From: Candidatus Thorarchaeota archaeon | GTDB lineage: Archaea > Asgardarchaeota > Thorarchaeia > Thorarchaeales > Thorarchaeaceae | Assembly: GCA_003345595.1 (NCBI GenBank) | Contig: PRDI01000110.1 | Location: 1 to 63,836, forward strand | Reading direction: 5' to 3' | DNA: 63,836 nucleotides | Part shown: positions 48,201-56,467 of the stretch, one piece after another | Numbering within the stretch: the stretch's first letter is position 1 | Layout of the letters: every line of letters begins with the position of its first letter | The notes under the pieces: model-generated | Database searches by the model: none | The model's input: the letters and a program-made list of their open reading frames with translations, nothing else | Told to the model about the DNA's origin: nothing | Made by a program: the position numbers and the translations under genes

Positions 48201-50878
48201 TCTCTGCCTCCTCCAAGATACCCACATCCGTTCATCACGGCCCAGGTCCCGTCTACTTCGCTCCGCTCCTTCTCGAGGAGCAGGGGGACGATGATCCACT
48301 TCCAATCCTGCGCCACCTTCTCCATACCATGGTAGCGGACTGTCTCATCCAGCCAAGCCTCGTCGTCAGGATTCACGTCGAAGAGCATCGAGTCATGGAT
48401 CTCCATGATCGGCAAGATGTCCTTCTTCTCGTCGACGATCCTCTGCGACACCTCGGACAAGGTCTTGAGCTTGACGTGTGAGGCTGGGCCCTGAACCGGG
48501 TAGTTCACGACTTGCATGAACGACATCGGCCCGTAGCAGCGGAACCCGGTGACTTGCTCAATATACCCCTTCTTTTCGTAGGACTTGAACAAATCACGGC
48601 GGTTCTTGTCGTAGATGGGGTAGCGCACACCCCAATAGTCCTTCTCGTAGGCAATCATCCTCTTAGTAAAGCCTTCGAGGTCCTTGATGCCAATGTGTAC
48701 CCTGAGATGACGCTTGATGTCGTCTGGGAGCTGCTCCCACATCCCTGCCGCAGCTGACTTACCAGACGAGCCGTAGACTGAAGGGAAGACGAAGCCGTTC
48801 TTGGACGCCTGCCGCACCTGCTTGGCGATCTTCTTCTCGATCCCCTCCCAAGGCATCCCATACTCGTCAGTCAGGTACAGAATCTCGATCGCTGTATCGC
48901 GGTGCATGTCCTTCGACGTGTCCCGGCAATAGGAGAGCCAGTTGGGGTCCCGGAAGACGCAGCCCGCGATCGAGACCTCCAGAGCCTTGTAGTCATACTC
49001 GATGATCCGATGACCCGGCCGCGGACGGATGATCGAGCGGATCAAGTTCTTGACCTGCTCGTCTCGCTTTGGCACGTTCTGGAGGTTGGGGTCGAAGGAG
49101 GAGGAGCGGAAGGTATCCACGTTGCCCAGACCAAAGTTGGCATGGAGCAGGCCATTCATCACCTCCCGCTCGTACTGACCCAGGTAGGTCGTCAAGACCT
49201 TCGACCAATGGCGGTAGTCGACAATATCATGAACCATCGGAATATCCGCGTCGATCTTCTCCAGAGCTTCCTCGTCAGTACTGGCCTTGTCCAACCCAGT
49301 CTTCTTCTTGACCTCGATGCCCATGATGTCGTACAGGAGGTGGGAGAGTTGGGGGCCTGACTTGAAGTTGAACGCCGTCAGGCCATCCCACTTCTTGACC
49401 TCGGGACTGGAGTCGATTCGGTCCTTGATGCACTCGAGGCGCCTGGTGATCTTGGTCTTCACCGACTTGAGTTCGTCCATGTCGACGCAGACGCCATTCT
49501 GCTGCATCCGTGCCAAGCTGCCCACGGACTCGAAGAAGAAAGCTGCGCCACGGCCGGTGTGGGGATCTTTCTTGAACGTCTCGTACTGATCGAGGAAGAT
49601 CTTGTAGGTGAAAAAGGAATCTTCGGCACCATACCGTAGGAGCTTCTTCTGGTCAGCCTCGTCAATCCGGTTGAATGAGTTGCAGGAGTCGTTGTCCTCT
49701 CCCTGCTTCTTGGTCTCGATGTAGTAGTCAACGTCCTGGTCGTATCCCAGGACGCCGAACTTCGTGTAGACGAGGAACTTCAATCCGCACGACCGCTTGT
49801 TGTCGATGATGTGCGCGCCGAGCATAGTGTCCCAGCGGCACTTCATGTCCAACTTCGTGCCCAGGATCTCCATCGACCACATCTCCTCGAAGGACATGTG
49901 GTGCGCGATGACCCCAGTATGATTCTCGTCGCACGACTGAAGGAGCTTGGCCCACCACTTCCCCGTCTCCATGGTGTTCTTGAACGCTCGGGTCTTGACC
50001 CCATCGCAGAAGGAGACCACTCGAATCCCGTGTCCCGCCCTGTGGGGCTTCAGGCCAGTGGTCTCGTAGTCGAAGGTGAGCCATCGGGGCTGCTCGGCCA
50101 TCTCGGCCTTGATCCACTCGATTGCTGTCGCCTCGTCGTCTGTCGTCTGGATATCGCCATAGTCGAGGGTGGGCACGGGCTCATCGGCCAAGTCGATAAT
50201 ACGCTGGAGCTGTCGCCGGTACATCGCGGCGAGGACTTTGTCCTCCTGCTCCTCCCGATCTCTCCTGCCTTCATTCTGGAGGCGGAGGAGGTAGGAGGGG
50301 TGGTAGAGCGGGCAGATCCATCGCCCGGTTTCTTGGTCGGGGATTGTCATTCCCACCCAACTACTATACGGCACATTTTTAATTCTGCCTACCAGCCTAG
50401 GCCCCAGGTAGGAGTCGAAGGCCGGCTGGCCAATCAAGACAACGACTTTCGGCTGGTAGACCTCGATCGTGTTCAGGAGGTTTTCTCGGCAGATCCGAAG
50501 CTCCTTGGGCGTCGGCGTGCGGTTGTCCGGCGGCCGGCAGATCACTGCGTTTGTCTTCCAGAAGTCACGATCCAGGTCAGCCCCGAGGTCTTCTAGTGCT
50601 GTCCTCAGGTAGTGGCCCGACTTGCCGATCAGCTGGATCCCCTCCTCATCTTCTGTCTTCCCCGGAGCTTCTGCGACGATAAGGATGCCTTTCTCGCCTT
50701 TGCCCGTTGGGGGCATCTTTGGCGACTGGCAGGTCTTGTACAACCCGCAATCCTCGCAGGTCTCATTCTCCTTCTTGGTCAGGTTGGAGGACCTGCGAGG
50801 GGGGCCGGAACGAGAAGAACTCGGCCTGGAGGTCTTGGTCACTTCCAGGCCGAGCTGCTCGAAGAAGCCTTGTTTCAT
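48197..50878 (-). CDS. DNA polymerase A family fused to family-4-like uracil-DNA glycosylase
   Basis: 893 residues from ATG at 50878 (ATGA overlap with the clamp gene). UDG domain ~40-200: Fe-S Cys C41/C44 and C114/C130, AEAPG (69-73), the RPPDNRTPTPKE loop and HPSY (193-196). Exonuclease: FDYETTGL (D270, E272) and GAEDSFF (418-424). Polymerase: motif A YDYKALEV (D629, E634), motif B RQASKNGFVFPSVYG (689-703), motif C EIHDS (D829). Motif A and B differ from the E. coli consensus but the metal Asp residues remain. The fusion could remove uracil at the fork or aid clamp/DNA binding; activity not tested. Confidence 0.85.
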   Translation of the reverse strand: MKQGFFEQLGLEVTKTSRPSSSRSGPPRRSSNLTKKENETCEDCGLYKTCQSPKMPPTGKGEKGILIVAEAPGKTEDEEGIQLIGKSGHYLRTALEDLGADLDRDFWKTNAVICRPPDNRTPTPKELRICRENLLNTIEVYQPKVVVLIGQPAFDSYLGPRLVGRIKNVPYSSWVGMTIPDQETGRWICPLYHPSYLLRLQNEGRRDREEQEDKVLAAMYRRQLQRIIDLADEPVPTLDYGDIQTTDDEATAIEWIKAEMAEQPRWLTFDYETTGLKPHRAGHGIRVVSFCDGVKTRAFKNTMETGKWWAKLLQSCDENHTGVIAHHMSFEEMWSMEILGTKLDMKCRWDTMLGAHIIDNKRSCGLKFLVYTKFGVLGYDQDVDYYIETKKQGEDNDSCNSFNRIDEADQKKLLRYGAEDSFFTYKIFLDQYETFKKDPHTGRGAAFFFESVGSLARMQQNGVCVDMDELKSVKTKITRRLECIKDRIDSSPEVKKWDGLTAFNFKSGPQLSHLLYDIMGIEVKKKTGLDKASTDEEALEKIDADIPMVHDIVDYRHWSKVLTTYLGQYEREVMNGLLHANFGLGNVDTFRSSSFDPNLQNVPKRDEQVKNLIRSIIRPRPGHRIIEYDYKALEVSIAGCVFRDPNWLSYCRDTSKDMHRDTAIEILYLTDEYGMPWEGIEKKIAKQVRQASKNGFVFPSVYGSSGKSAAAGMWEQLPDDIKRHLRVHIGIKDLEGFTKRMIAYEKDYWGVRYPIYDKNRRDLFKSYEKKGYIEQVTGFRCYGPMSFMQVVNYPVQGPASHVKLKTLSEVSQRIVDEKKDILPIMEIHDSMLFDVNPDDEAWLDETVRYHGMEKVAQDWKWIIVPLLLEKERSEVDGTWAVMNGCGYLGGGRE

Positions 50879-51927
50879 TCCTTGCCCTCGGTGTACGCGG
50901 CCAGGAAACACTTGCAGTTATCGCCGATGAAGACGAGGCGCTTCAGACCCTCGGTCGACTTGATGGCGAAGGTCCTCGACTTCTCGAGCGCATACAAGGC
51001 GGCGGACGACTCGAGAAACACCGTGATCGGCTGATCGAGGCCAGCAGGTATCTCCTCCCAATCGAGCTTCTCGTCGTACTTTCCAGTCGCACGCTCGGAC
51101 GACGCTTCGATGAACTCCTTGTCGAAGACCATCTTGATAACCGCCAGGCCAGACATCTCGGAGGAGAGGACCGACGCGCGGCCAATCATCGACTTGAAGC
51201 TCGTAGGCAGCTTGCCCTTCGGGTCTTCCTCGGTGGGAGTGATCTGCTCGATCATCGCCGTGATCTTGTCAAGCGGGTAATCAACGTCCATCTTCCTTCG
51301 CCCAGAGACAATAGTTCCATCGCCGAGCTTGACGAACACTCGCTGGTCGGACTGGGCCAGCTGGACAAAGTCCTGGAACTTGAGGAGCTCGGTGACGACC
51401 TTCTCCTCGAGGAGGAAATCGCCGGCCGTCTCCTTCATCTCGAAGTAGTTTACCCTCTTGGAATCGACCGAGAGAGCAAGCTTCCCCTTCACCCTGACGC
51501 CTTCGAGATTGTACTCGCGGACGCCGAGGAGGCAGAAGGAGAGGGCGTCGCGGAAGTCGTCAGGCATCGGGTACCAGACGAGCGACTCGAGGGCCATGTT
51601 ATCGACCTGCTTGAGGACGGACTCTTCGAGAAAGGTGAATAGAGCCTTAGACCGACCACTACAAACCTCCAGCCCGTTGTCGAGGACATTGATATCAACT
51701 TTCTCCATCGTGTACTTGGACAAGAGGGAAAAGAACTCAGTGGCCCGGATCGACCCCTTGAGAAACTTGAACTCGTCCCCCAGGTGGATCGACAAGGCGA
51801 CGAAGTCCTTGAAGGTGTGGACATAGCCGTCCTTGAAGGAGAAAGCATTATTCAAAAACTCTCCTTTCTCCGAGCCCACGATCGCGTTCTGAAGCGATTG
51901 AAGTAGCCGCTCCCTATTCACTTCCAT
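50875..51927 (-). CDS. dnaN: Beta-type sliding clamp (DnaN-like)
   Basis: 350 residues, same size as DnaN clamps with three repeated domains. Patterns such as HLGDEFKFLKGSIRATEFFS, then KVDINVLDNGLEVCSGRSKA, and FKSMIGRASVLSSEMSGLAV follow the repeat architecture of processivity clamps. Encoded immediately upstream of the polymerase with a stop/start overlap, and the matching loader is downstream. Many phages instead use a gp45/PCNA-type clamp. Confidence 0.7.
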   Translation of the reverse strand: MEVNRERLLQSLQNAIVGSEKGEFLNNAFSFKDGYVHTFKDFVALSIHLGDEFKFLKGSIRATEFFSLLSKYTMEKVDINVLDNGLEVCSGRSKALFTFLEESVLKQVDNMALESLVWYPMPDDFRDALSFCLLGVREYNLEGVRVKGKLALSVDSKRVNYFEMKETAGDFLLEEKVVTELLKFQDFVQLAQSDQRVFVKLGDGTIVSGRRKMDVDYPLDKITAMIEQITPTEEDPKGKLPTSFKSMIGRASVLSSEMSGLAVIKMVFDKEFIEASSERATGKYDEKLDWEEIPAGLDQPITVFLESSAALYALEKSRTFAIKSTEGLKRLVFIGDNCKCFLAAYTEGKE

Positions 51928-52096
51928 TGTTCACTCCTTGTTCTTGTACTGCTTTGTACTCGTGGACCTTCTTCAAGAAGTCCCTGAGGTCTTTTTGGTA
52001 ATAGTAAGACCTGAGGACATGAAGCTCCTGGATGTCTTTGATCGGCTCCAAGTACTCTGGCTTCAAGTTGTAGAACCCTGCATAGTAGACACGCAT
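51914..52096 (-). CDS. Small unknown protein
   Basis: 60 residues from ATG at 52096 (GGAGAAGTG; TGATG overlap). Tyr-rich (MRVYYAGFYNLKPEYLEPIK, then YYYQKDLRDFLKK). Overlaps the clamp start by 14 bases. No family recognised. Confidence 0.5.
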   Translation of the reverse strand: MRVYYAGFYNLKPEYLEPIKDIQELHVLRSYYYQKDLRDFLKKVHEYKAVQEQGVNNGSE

Positions 52097-52395
52097 CACT
52101 TCTCCTTGATCTCGTAGTAAGCACCCTCGACCGTGATGTCTAGAGGTACTCCGTTTCGGATGGCGAGGAGTTTGATGTTCCCTTTCTGCTCCTTCAAAAA
52201 CTCGTTCGCAGCCTCCATGTCAGCCGGGCGAGGAAAGTCCGTCCGAGCGAGAGTCGCCTCAATACCACCGAAACCATTGTCCTTGAGGGCGAGGTCCATC
52301 CTTGTCAGAATCGCATCCACCACTTCCTCGCCTAAGCCAGTGTTAAGTTCGACGTCGCGATAGAAGTCGCGGCACTGTTCGCTTCGATAGACCAT
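52096..52395 (-). CDS. Small unknown protein after DpdA
   Basis: 99 residues with strong GGAGGGAGAGA upstream. Helical first half (YRSEQCRDFYRDVELNTG) and a short beta end (IRNGVPLDITVEGAYYEIKE). Lies between DpdA and clamp. Could belong to the modification operon; function unknown. Confidence 0.5.
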   Translation of the reverse strand: MVYRSEQCRDFYRDVELNTGLGEEVVDAILTRMDLALKDNGFGGIEATLARTDFPRPADMEAANEFLKEQKGNIKLLAIRNGVPLDITVEGAYYEIKEK

Positions 52396-52405
52396 TCTCT
52401 CCCTC

Positions 52406-53284
52406 CTATGTAAAGTTGAAGCCTTGAACCAGAAGCTCCTTACCCTTGTACCGGCGGTGCGGGAAGGGGTCGATCCGGGCTAGGAAGTCCTCGAAGAACA
52501 TGATGTTCAGGAGCTCCCGCTGCTTGTGCGAGTTGACAAGTCCCTCCTCAATAATCTTCTCCTTGCCATCTTCCATGACAGACTTGCCCATCTTAAAGCC
52601 CTTGGAAGCGATGTACTCGTAGACCTTGTCCTTCTCCTGGGTGGAGAGGAAGTCAAACCTCCGCATGACGATCTCCCTCGTCGAGCCGCGGACCGTGATC
52701 TTCGTCGCCAAGGGCGTGCGACTGTAGATGAACTCCCCCTTCATGTTCCAGGCGGGTACGAAGATACCGCCATACCCAGCGCAGAGGCGCCAAGTCAAGG
52801 AATCCACTGAGAACCAAGGGTAGCGGTACATGAAACCGACGCCCGTGACAGCAAACCCATGAGTCTTGACCAAAGGATAGCCACAGTCGTCAGTCGTGTA
52901 CATCATACACTCGTCCAGCCACCGCTTCTTGCTCGGCTGAGTAGAATCGTTGGCGGGGGAAAGGCCAATGTAAGGGATCTCCTTGACCATCTTTTTCAAC
53001 CACTTCCAGTCCTCGTGCTGATGGAAAACGTGGATCAGACGGTCTTTCTCAATCCCCTTAGACAGCATGTACTCGTAGTTCGCATACCCCTTCGCCGCTG
53101 AGGCCTCGATCTCCTCGCGCGTCGGCTTCCGTCCCCACTCGCCAGGAATGCAGTCGAGATTAACGTAGTACTCGAAGTCATCCTTGTGCTCCTTGATGAA
53201 CGCGATGTAAGCGTCCAAATCGACTGACGAGTGCTTCGTCCACGCGGAGAATGCTCCCGAATCCAGAAGCATACTTAGCTGCAT
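52406..53284 (-). CDS. dpdA: DpdA-type DNA 7-deazaguanine transglycosylase
   Basis: 292 residues; ATG preceded by AAGGAG. TGT-superfamily features of phage DpdA: LLDSGAFSAW (nucleophile/acid candidate D8), YYVNLDCIPGEW (D44), HVFHQHED, IGLSPAND, then KTHGFAVTGVGFMYRYPWFS with SVDSLTW (159-165). Such proteins exchange guanine in DNA for a preQ0-derived base. Associated genes QueD, QueE, FolE, QueC and QueF make the substrate. Shorter than tRNA TGTs, as in known phage DpdA. The tRNA-type zinc site is not obvious. Confidence 0.85.
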   Translation of the reverse strand: MQLSMLLDSGAFSAWTKHSSVDLDAYIAFIKEHKDDFEYYVNLDCIPGEWGRKPTREEIEASAAKGYANYEYMLSKGIEKDRLIHVFHQHEDWKWLKKMVKEIPYIGLSPANDSTQPSKKRWLDECMMYTTDDCGYPLVKTHGFAVTGVGFMYRYPWFSVDSLTWRLCAGYGGIFVPAWNMKGEFIYSRTPLATKITVRGSTREIVMRRFDFLSTQEKDKVYEYIASKGFKMGKSVMEDGKEKIIEEGLVNSHKQRELLNIMFFEDFLARIDPFPHRRYKGKELLVQGFNFT

Positions 53285-53424
53285 GTACTCTCCTTCTTTC
53301 CTTCTACTACGCTCTTCGGGATGAACTTTCCAATTCGTCCGACCAGCTCCTGGCGCAGATCCTCAGCGGATCCAGGGCCGATGATGAGCATAGGCTCCTT
53401 TACTCCGCACTTTACTGCGCTCAT
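53275..53424 (-). CDS. 49-residue peptide between QueF and DpdA
   Basis: ATG at 53424 follows a 13-codon mini-ORF whose TAG touches it (TAGATG); the peptide's stop overlaps the DpdA start by ten bases. Sequence MSAVKCGVKEPMLIIGPGSA and a basic helix. Tiling supports expression by coupling; no own strong RBS. Unknown role. Confidence 0.4.
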   Translation of the reverse strand: MSAVKCGVKEPMLIIGPGSAEDLRQELVGRIGKFIPKSVVEGKKESTCS

Positions 53425-53465
53425 CTATGCCAGGTTGATCCGGTCGAGCATCAGCATGGATAACA

Positions 53466-53915
53466 TCATATCTCATCCGTCCCGATGTCGACAGTCGTCA
53501 TGATCCCCCCTCGGACAGCGACATCCAGGATGACACGCAGAAGCTGCGGATTCACCTGCGCGTTGAACTGGTCGTAGATCCTCGACGCCAGATGCTCGTG
53601 GGAGATGGGGAGCTCTGCGTAGTCAAGGAAGTAATACTTCAGCGACTTGAGCTCTGGAATCTTCTCCCCGGGGACGTAGCGAATCTTGATCTTGTAGACG
53701 TCAGGGAGGAAGGTCACAGGGCAGAGGCCTATGAGCTCTGCCGATGCGTATTCCACGACCTCAGGCTTACCAAGATAGGGGATAAGTGTAAGCTTCTCGT
53801 GTGGGAGCTCGACCTCCATCGCGCCCTGGATCCTCTTCCTGAACTCATCCTCGCCAGCTGACTCCATCTTGGCCAGCGGGACCCATTTCTTGATCTCATC
53901 GAGTGTGGTCTTCAT
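53466..53915 (-). CDS. queF: QueF-type 7-cyano-7-deazaguanine reductase
   Basis: 149 residues, the length of short (YkvM-type) QueF. Catalytic Cys C65 in GLCPVT and Asp D72 seven residues later, as in QueF. The QueF motif E(S/L)K(S/A)hK(L/Y)(Y/F/W) is intact as ELKSLKYY (88-95), which in known QueF binds preQ0 and NADPH. This supports reduction of preQ0 to preQ1 rather than the amidinotransferase role of QueF-like enzymes that lost the motif. HEHLA (106-110) is also consistent. ATG preceded by GGAGCAAG. Confidence 0.8.
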   Translation of the reverse strand: MKTTLDEIKKWVPLAKMESAGEDEFRKRIQGAMEVELPHEKLTLIPYLGKPEVVEYASAELIGLCPVTFLPDVYKIKIRYVPGEKIPELKSLKYYFLDYAELPISHEHLASRIYDQFNAQVNPQLLRVILDVAVRGGIMTTVDIGTDEI

Positions 53916-54567
53916 CTACTTGCTCCTTGTTCTTACTGACTTTCGGAATAGAAAACACCTTTAATCCAACATGATCACAACAAATAGTTGTGTCTACATA
54001 CACATGCTCCTTCAAAGATCTCCACTTATTACACACGGCAAGATCTTCTCCCACTAATTCACCCTTGTCGTCGATAGTAACTTCGTACACCATTCGTGAC
54101 ACCTCAAGTCCGTTTTTGTATGGACTTGACATATTCCACAACTTGTTCAGCGCGAAAGACGTGAGTCGAACCATACCCCCCACACCATCTACCTCCAACA
54201 AACCTGATTCTTGGGGGATAGCATTTTCGTGGGCGTAAATTGTTAGTACTACTTCATCAATTTTCTGTCGACAAAGAGCTCCAACAAAATGGACGTCATG
54301 TGCCATCAACCGCCAGAAATCAGCAGGAGCCCACCCCATGTCAGAATCGATCATGACCAAATCGTCCACCTGTGCACGCATTGCTAAACTAAACAAGTAG
54401 TTCCGCGCGCGCTGAACCAACGCATCCCCAGGGACGAAAACAGGAAACACATAAGTGTCCACAGGACTTGTCCTGATCGTATTGATTAACGCGTCGACAT
54501 ATCGAACATCAAGACGTCCGTCATATGTGGGAGTTCCGATCATAACCTTTCTCGTAAGTTTCTCCAT
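53896..54567 (-). CDS. GT-A-type glycosyltransferase in modification cluster
   Basis: 223 residues from ATG at 54567 (AAGGAG upstream); the frame stays open further upstream but that part overlaps QueC and is not protein-like. Begins KVMIGTPTYDGRLDVRYVDA, then FVPGDALVQRARNYL, then VMIDSDMGWAP (DSD 74-76 is the DxD metal/sugar-nucleotide motif) and a GALCRQK segment. This is the pattern of a Mnn9/GT2-like phage family. Its position between QueC and QueF suggests sugar addition to the modified base; a protein or cell-wall target is the alternative. Confidence 0.7.
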   Translation of the reverse strand: MEKLTRKVMIGTPTYDGRLDVRYVDALINTIRTSPVDTYVFPVFVPGDALVQRARNYLFSLAMRAQVDDLVMIDSDMGWAPADFWRLMAHDVHFVGALCRQKIDEVVLTIYAHENAIPQESGLLEVDGVGGMVRLTSFALNKLWNMSSPYKNGLEVSRMVYEVTIDDKGELVGEDLAVCNKWRSLKEHVYVDTTICCDHVGLKVFSIPKVSKNKEQVDEDHTR

Positions 54568-54572
54568 GAAAT

Positions 54573-54872
54573 CTACTCCTTCTTCTTTGCCAGGACGGCA
54601 AGGTTGACATCGCCACAGTAGCAGTCGTTGCAGAGGAAGATCTCCACACCAAGCTCGGCGTGCTCCTTGTCGTCCATGGCTACCGAAACTACGTCCGGCT
54701 TCGAGGTCATCACCTCCGCCAGACCCAGGTGACCACCGAACATCTGGCTGAGGCCCAGCGTCTCCCTCGCTGCCTGCTGACTGACGACAGCGGGCGAATA
54801 TCTGACGACGTGGAAGATCGGATTGATCGGTCCCCCACACTTGTCGCACGGACGCAATTCTGACAGCTTCAT
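54573..54872 (-). CDS. Cys-rich putative zinc protein in modification cluster
   Basis: 99 residues from ATG at 54872, overlapping QueC stop (ATGA). N-terminal LRPCDKCGGPINPIFHVVRY and C-terminal FLCNDCYCGDVNL give two Cys pairs. Embedded between QueC and the glycosyltransferase, so probably part of the same pathway. Not a known queuosine enzyme. Confidence 0.55.
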   Translation of the reverse strand: MKLSELRPCDKCGGPINPIFHVVRYSPAVVSQQAARETLGLSQMFGGHLGLAEVMTSKPDVVSVAMDDKEHAELGVEIFLCNDCYCGDVNLAVLAKKKE

Positions 54873-55519
54873 AGCCAAGCCTCGTAAACCGTGTTGTCGA
54901 AGCCCGCAAGAGCCTCCCTTCGTTCAGTGCATGCACCACACTTGCCGCAATGGCGAACGCGACCCTTATAGCAAGTCCAAGTATCATTCCCGTAATCAAT
55001 ACCCAGATCATGGCCGATGAGGCCGATATCACGCTTGGTCTTGTATGTATAAGGGGCCTCAAGGACAATCCTTGCGTAGGTCCCATACTTCATCGCGTTA
55101 GCCATCGGCTCGATAAACGTGTCCCGGCAGTCCGGGTAGATAGCATGGTCACCAGCGTGGTTGGCGATCAGGACGGACTTGCACCCGCAGGACTCCGCGA
55201 TGCCACAGGCGATCGAGAGCATAATCCCATTCCTGAACGGGACGACAGTGAGCTTCTGGTTCTCGTCCTCATAATGCCCTTCGGGAATGTCACCACCCCC
55301 ATAAAGCAAGTTGGACTTGAGATCAGGAAGGAGGCTGGACAGGTCGATAAGCGACCAGCTTATTCCCAGCTTCTCACAGTTGCACCGCGCGAAGTCGAGC
55401 TCCTTCTTGTGCTTCTGCCCATACCAGAAGGACAGTGCTCGCTTAATGTTGTCCTTCTGCTCGTAGAGGAGAGTGATCGAATCCATGCCCCCACTCGTCA
55501 CGATAAGCTTATCTCGCAT
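54869..55519 (-). CDS. queC: QueC, 7-cyano-7-deazaguanine (preQ0) synthase
   Basis: 216 residues. ATP-PP-loop SGGMDS (9-14), GQKHKKELDFA helix, NHAGDHAIYPDCR (D-C-R signature of QueC), and the C-terminal zinc site C183, C191, C194, C197 (HCGKCGACTERREA). Converts 7-carboxy-7-deazaguanine to preQ0 with ATP and ammonia. Strong AGGAGGAAGAA RBS. Key residues intact. Confidence 0.92.
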   Translation of the reverse strand: MRDKLIVTSGGMDSITLLYEQKDNIKRALSFWYGQKHKKELDFARCNCEKLGISWSLIDLSSLLPDLKSNLLYGGGDIPEGHYEDENQKLTVVPFRNGIMLSIACGIAESCGCKSVLIANHAGDHAIYPDCRDTFIEPMANAMKYGTYARIVLEAPYTYKTKRDIGLIGHDLGIDYGNDTWTCYKGRVRHCGKCGACTERREALAGFDNTVYEAWL

Positions 55520-55583
55520 TTCTTCCTCCTAGTAATAAGGGCCAGGAATTCTTCCCAGACCGTTTCTTCCTCGTTTCAATCCA

Positions 55584-55599
55584 CGTTCTCATCTGAGAA
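55584..55599. promoter_or_regulatory. 16-bp near-palindrome upstream of queC
   Basis: GTTCTCA, two bases, TGAGAAC: a 7-bp inverted repeat in the short folE-queC gap. Could be an operator half-site pair or a small hairpin; no further evidence. Confidence 0.25.
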
Positions 55600-55602
55600 C
55601 GA

Positions 55603-56304
55603 CTAGCCCTTCGTCAAAGACAAGAACTCCGCTTGAACTTCTGGTTCCTCGAAGCAGCCCCGGATTGCCGAGGTCACTGTCTTGGCTTGAACCTGCTTAG
55701 CACCCCGCATCTTCATGCAGTAGTGCGTTCCCTCGACCCAGACGCCTACACCCAAGGCCTCGACGCCTTTGAAGAGTTCCTCTGCAATCTCCTCAGTAAA
55801 GGTCTCCTGAAGGACTGGACGCTTGGCCAAGACCTCAGCCAGGCGGGACAGCTTCGAGATCCCTAGGACCTTCCCGTTCGAGATGTAGGCGACAGTGATG
55901 TCGTACTCGACGGGCAAGAAGTGGTGAGGACACATCGAGAAGGCCTTGACGTCCTTCACGACGATCATCTCCTTCACCTCAGCAGGGAAGGAGGTTCCGA
56001 GGATCCGCTGAACCTGCTTGTCCGTGTCCTTCACGCCGCGGAAGATCTCCGCGTACGCCCTGGCCACTCTCCTCGGCGTGTCCTTAAAATTGACGTCCTC
56101 CAGGTCCAGGCCGAAGGCATCATGGAGACCTTCGAGGATCGTCGTCATCCCTTTCTCGATCTTCGCCACGCCTACGAACTCCGACTGGAGGGACTGCTTG
56201 GCCGCGAGGTATCGCTCTTCGCACTTCACGCAGAGAGTCAAATCTCCTTCCTCGGAGTTGCCGCCAGTCAAGGCAGCTCCGCACCGCTGGCACCTCTCTT
56301 CCAT
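55603..56304 (-). CDS. folE: GTP cyclohydrolase I (FolE) with N-terminal zinc ribbon
   Basis: About 233 residues from ATG at 56304 (GGAGGTACAG upstream). Core FolE from ~45: zinc/catalytic CPHH (C125, H127, H128) and HYCMKMRG (C196), FSMCPHHFLPVEYD and GISKLSRLAEVLAKRP. Residues 5-28 form an extra CxxC...CxxC ribbon (CQRCG, LCVKC) not in standard FolE. Makes dihydroneopterin triphosphate from GTP, the first step toward preQ0. Supplying its own FolE would uncouple the phage from host folate flux. Confidence 0.9.
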   Translation of the reverse strand: MEERCQRCGAALTGGNSEEGDLTLCVKCEERYLAAKQSLQSEFVGVAKIEKGMTTILEGLHDAFGLDLEDVNFKDTPRRVARAYAEIFRGVKDTDKQVQRILGTSFPAEVKEMIVVKDVKAFSMCPHHFLPVEYDITVAYISNGKVLGISKLSRLAEVLAKRPVLQETFTEEIAEELFKGVEALGVGVWVEGTHYCMKMRGAKQVQAKTVTSAIRGCFEEPEVQAEFLSLTKG

Positions 56305-56359
56305 CACTGTACCTCCTCCATTTTTCATTCTCCGTGTCTCCCATATATTTTCCATCTCT

Positions 56360-56464
56360 TTAGTTGGGCAAGTCGCATATTTTCCCTAGTTTTCTCTGAA
56401 ATCTTGCACCCCACAACCTTTCTACACAACCACAAAACTCAGGAATATCCTGCCCAGTCCTCAT
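56360..56464 (-). CDS. Possible 34-residue Cys-containing peptide
   Basis: ATG at 56464 follows queE by three bases with AAGGTG just upstream; sequence MRTGQDIPEFCGCVERLWGA and a basic end with another Cys. Fills the queE-folE gap. Support is spacing and RBS only. Confidence 0.35.
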   Translation of the reverse strand: MRTGQDIPEFCGCVERLWGARFQRKLGKICDLPN

Positions 56465-56467
56465 ACT

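Noticed and set aside
50707..51642. 311-codon plus-strand open frame
   Set aside because: Antisense of polymerase start and clamp genes; no protein-like features.
54568..55086. 173-codon N-terminal extension of the glycosyltransferase frame
   Set aside because: Overlaps QueC and the Cys-rich gene, is Arg/Gly/Ser-rich junk, and a good RBS precedes ATG at 54567.
55520..55602. 27-codon ORF between folE and queC
   Set aside because: No Shine-Dalgarno and overlaps the near-palindrome; too weak to list.
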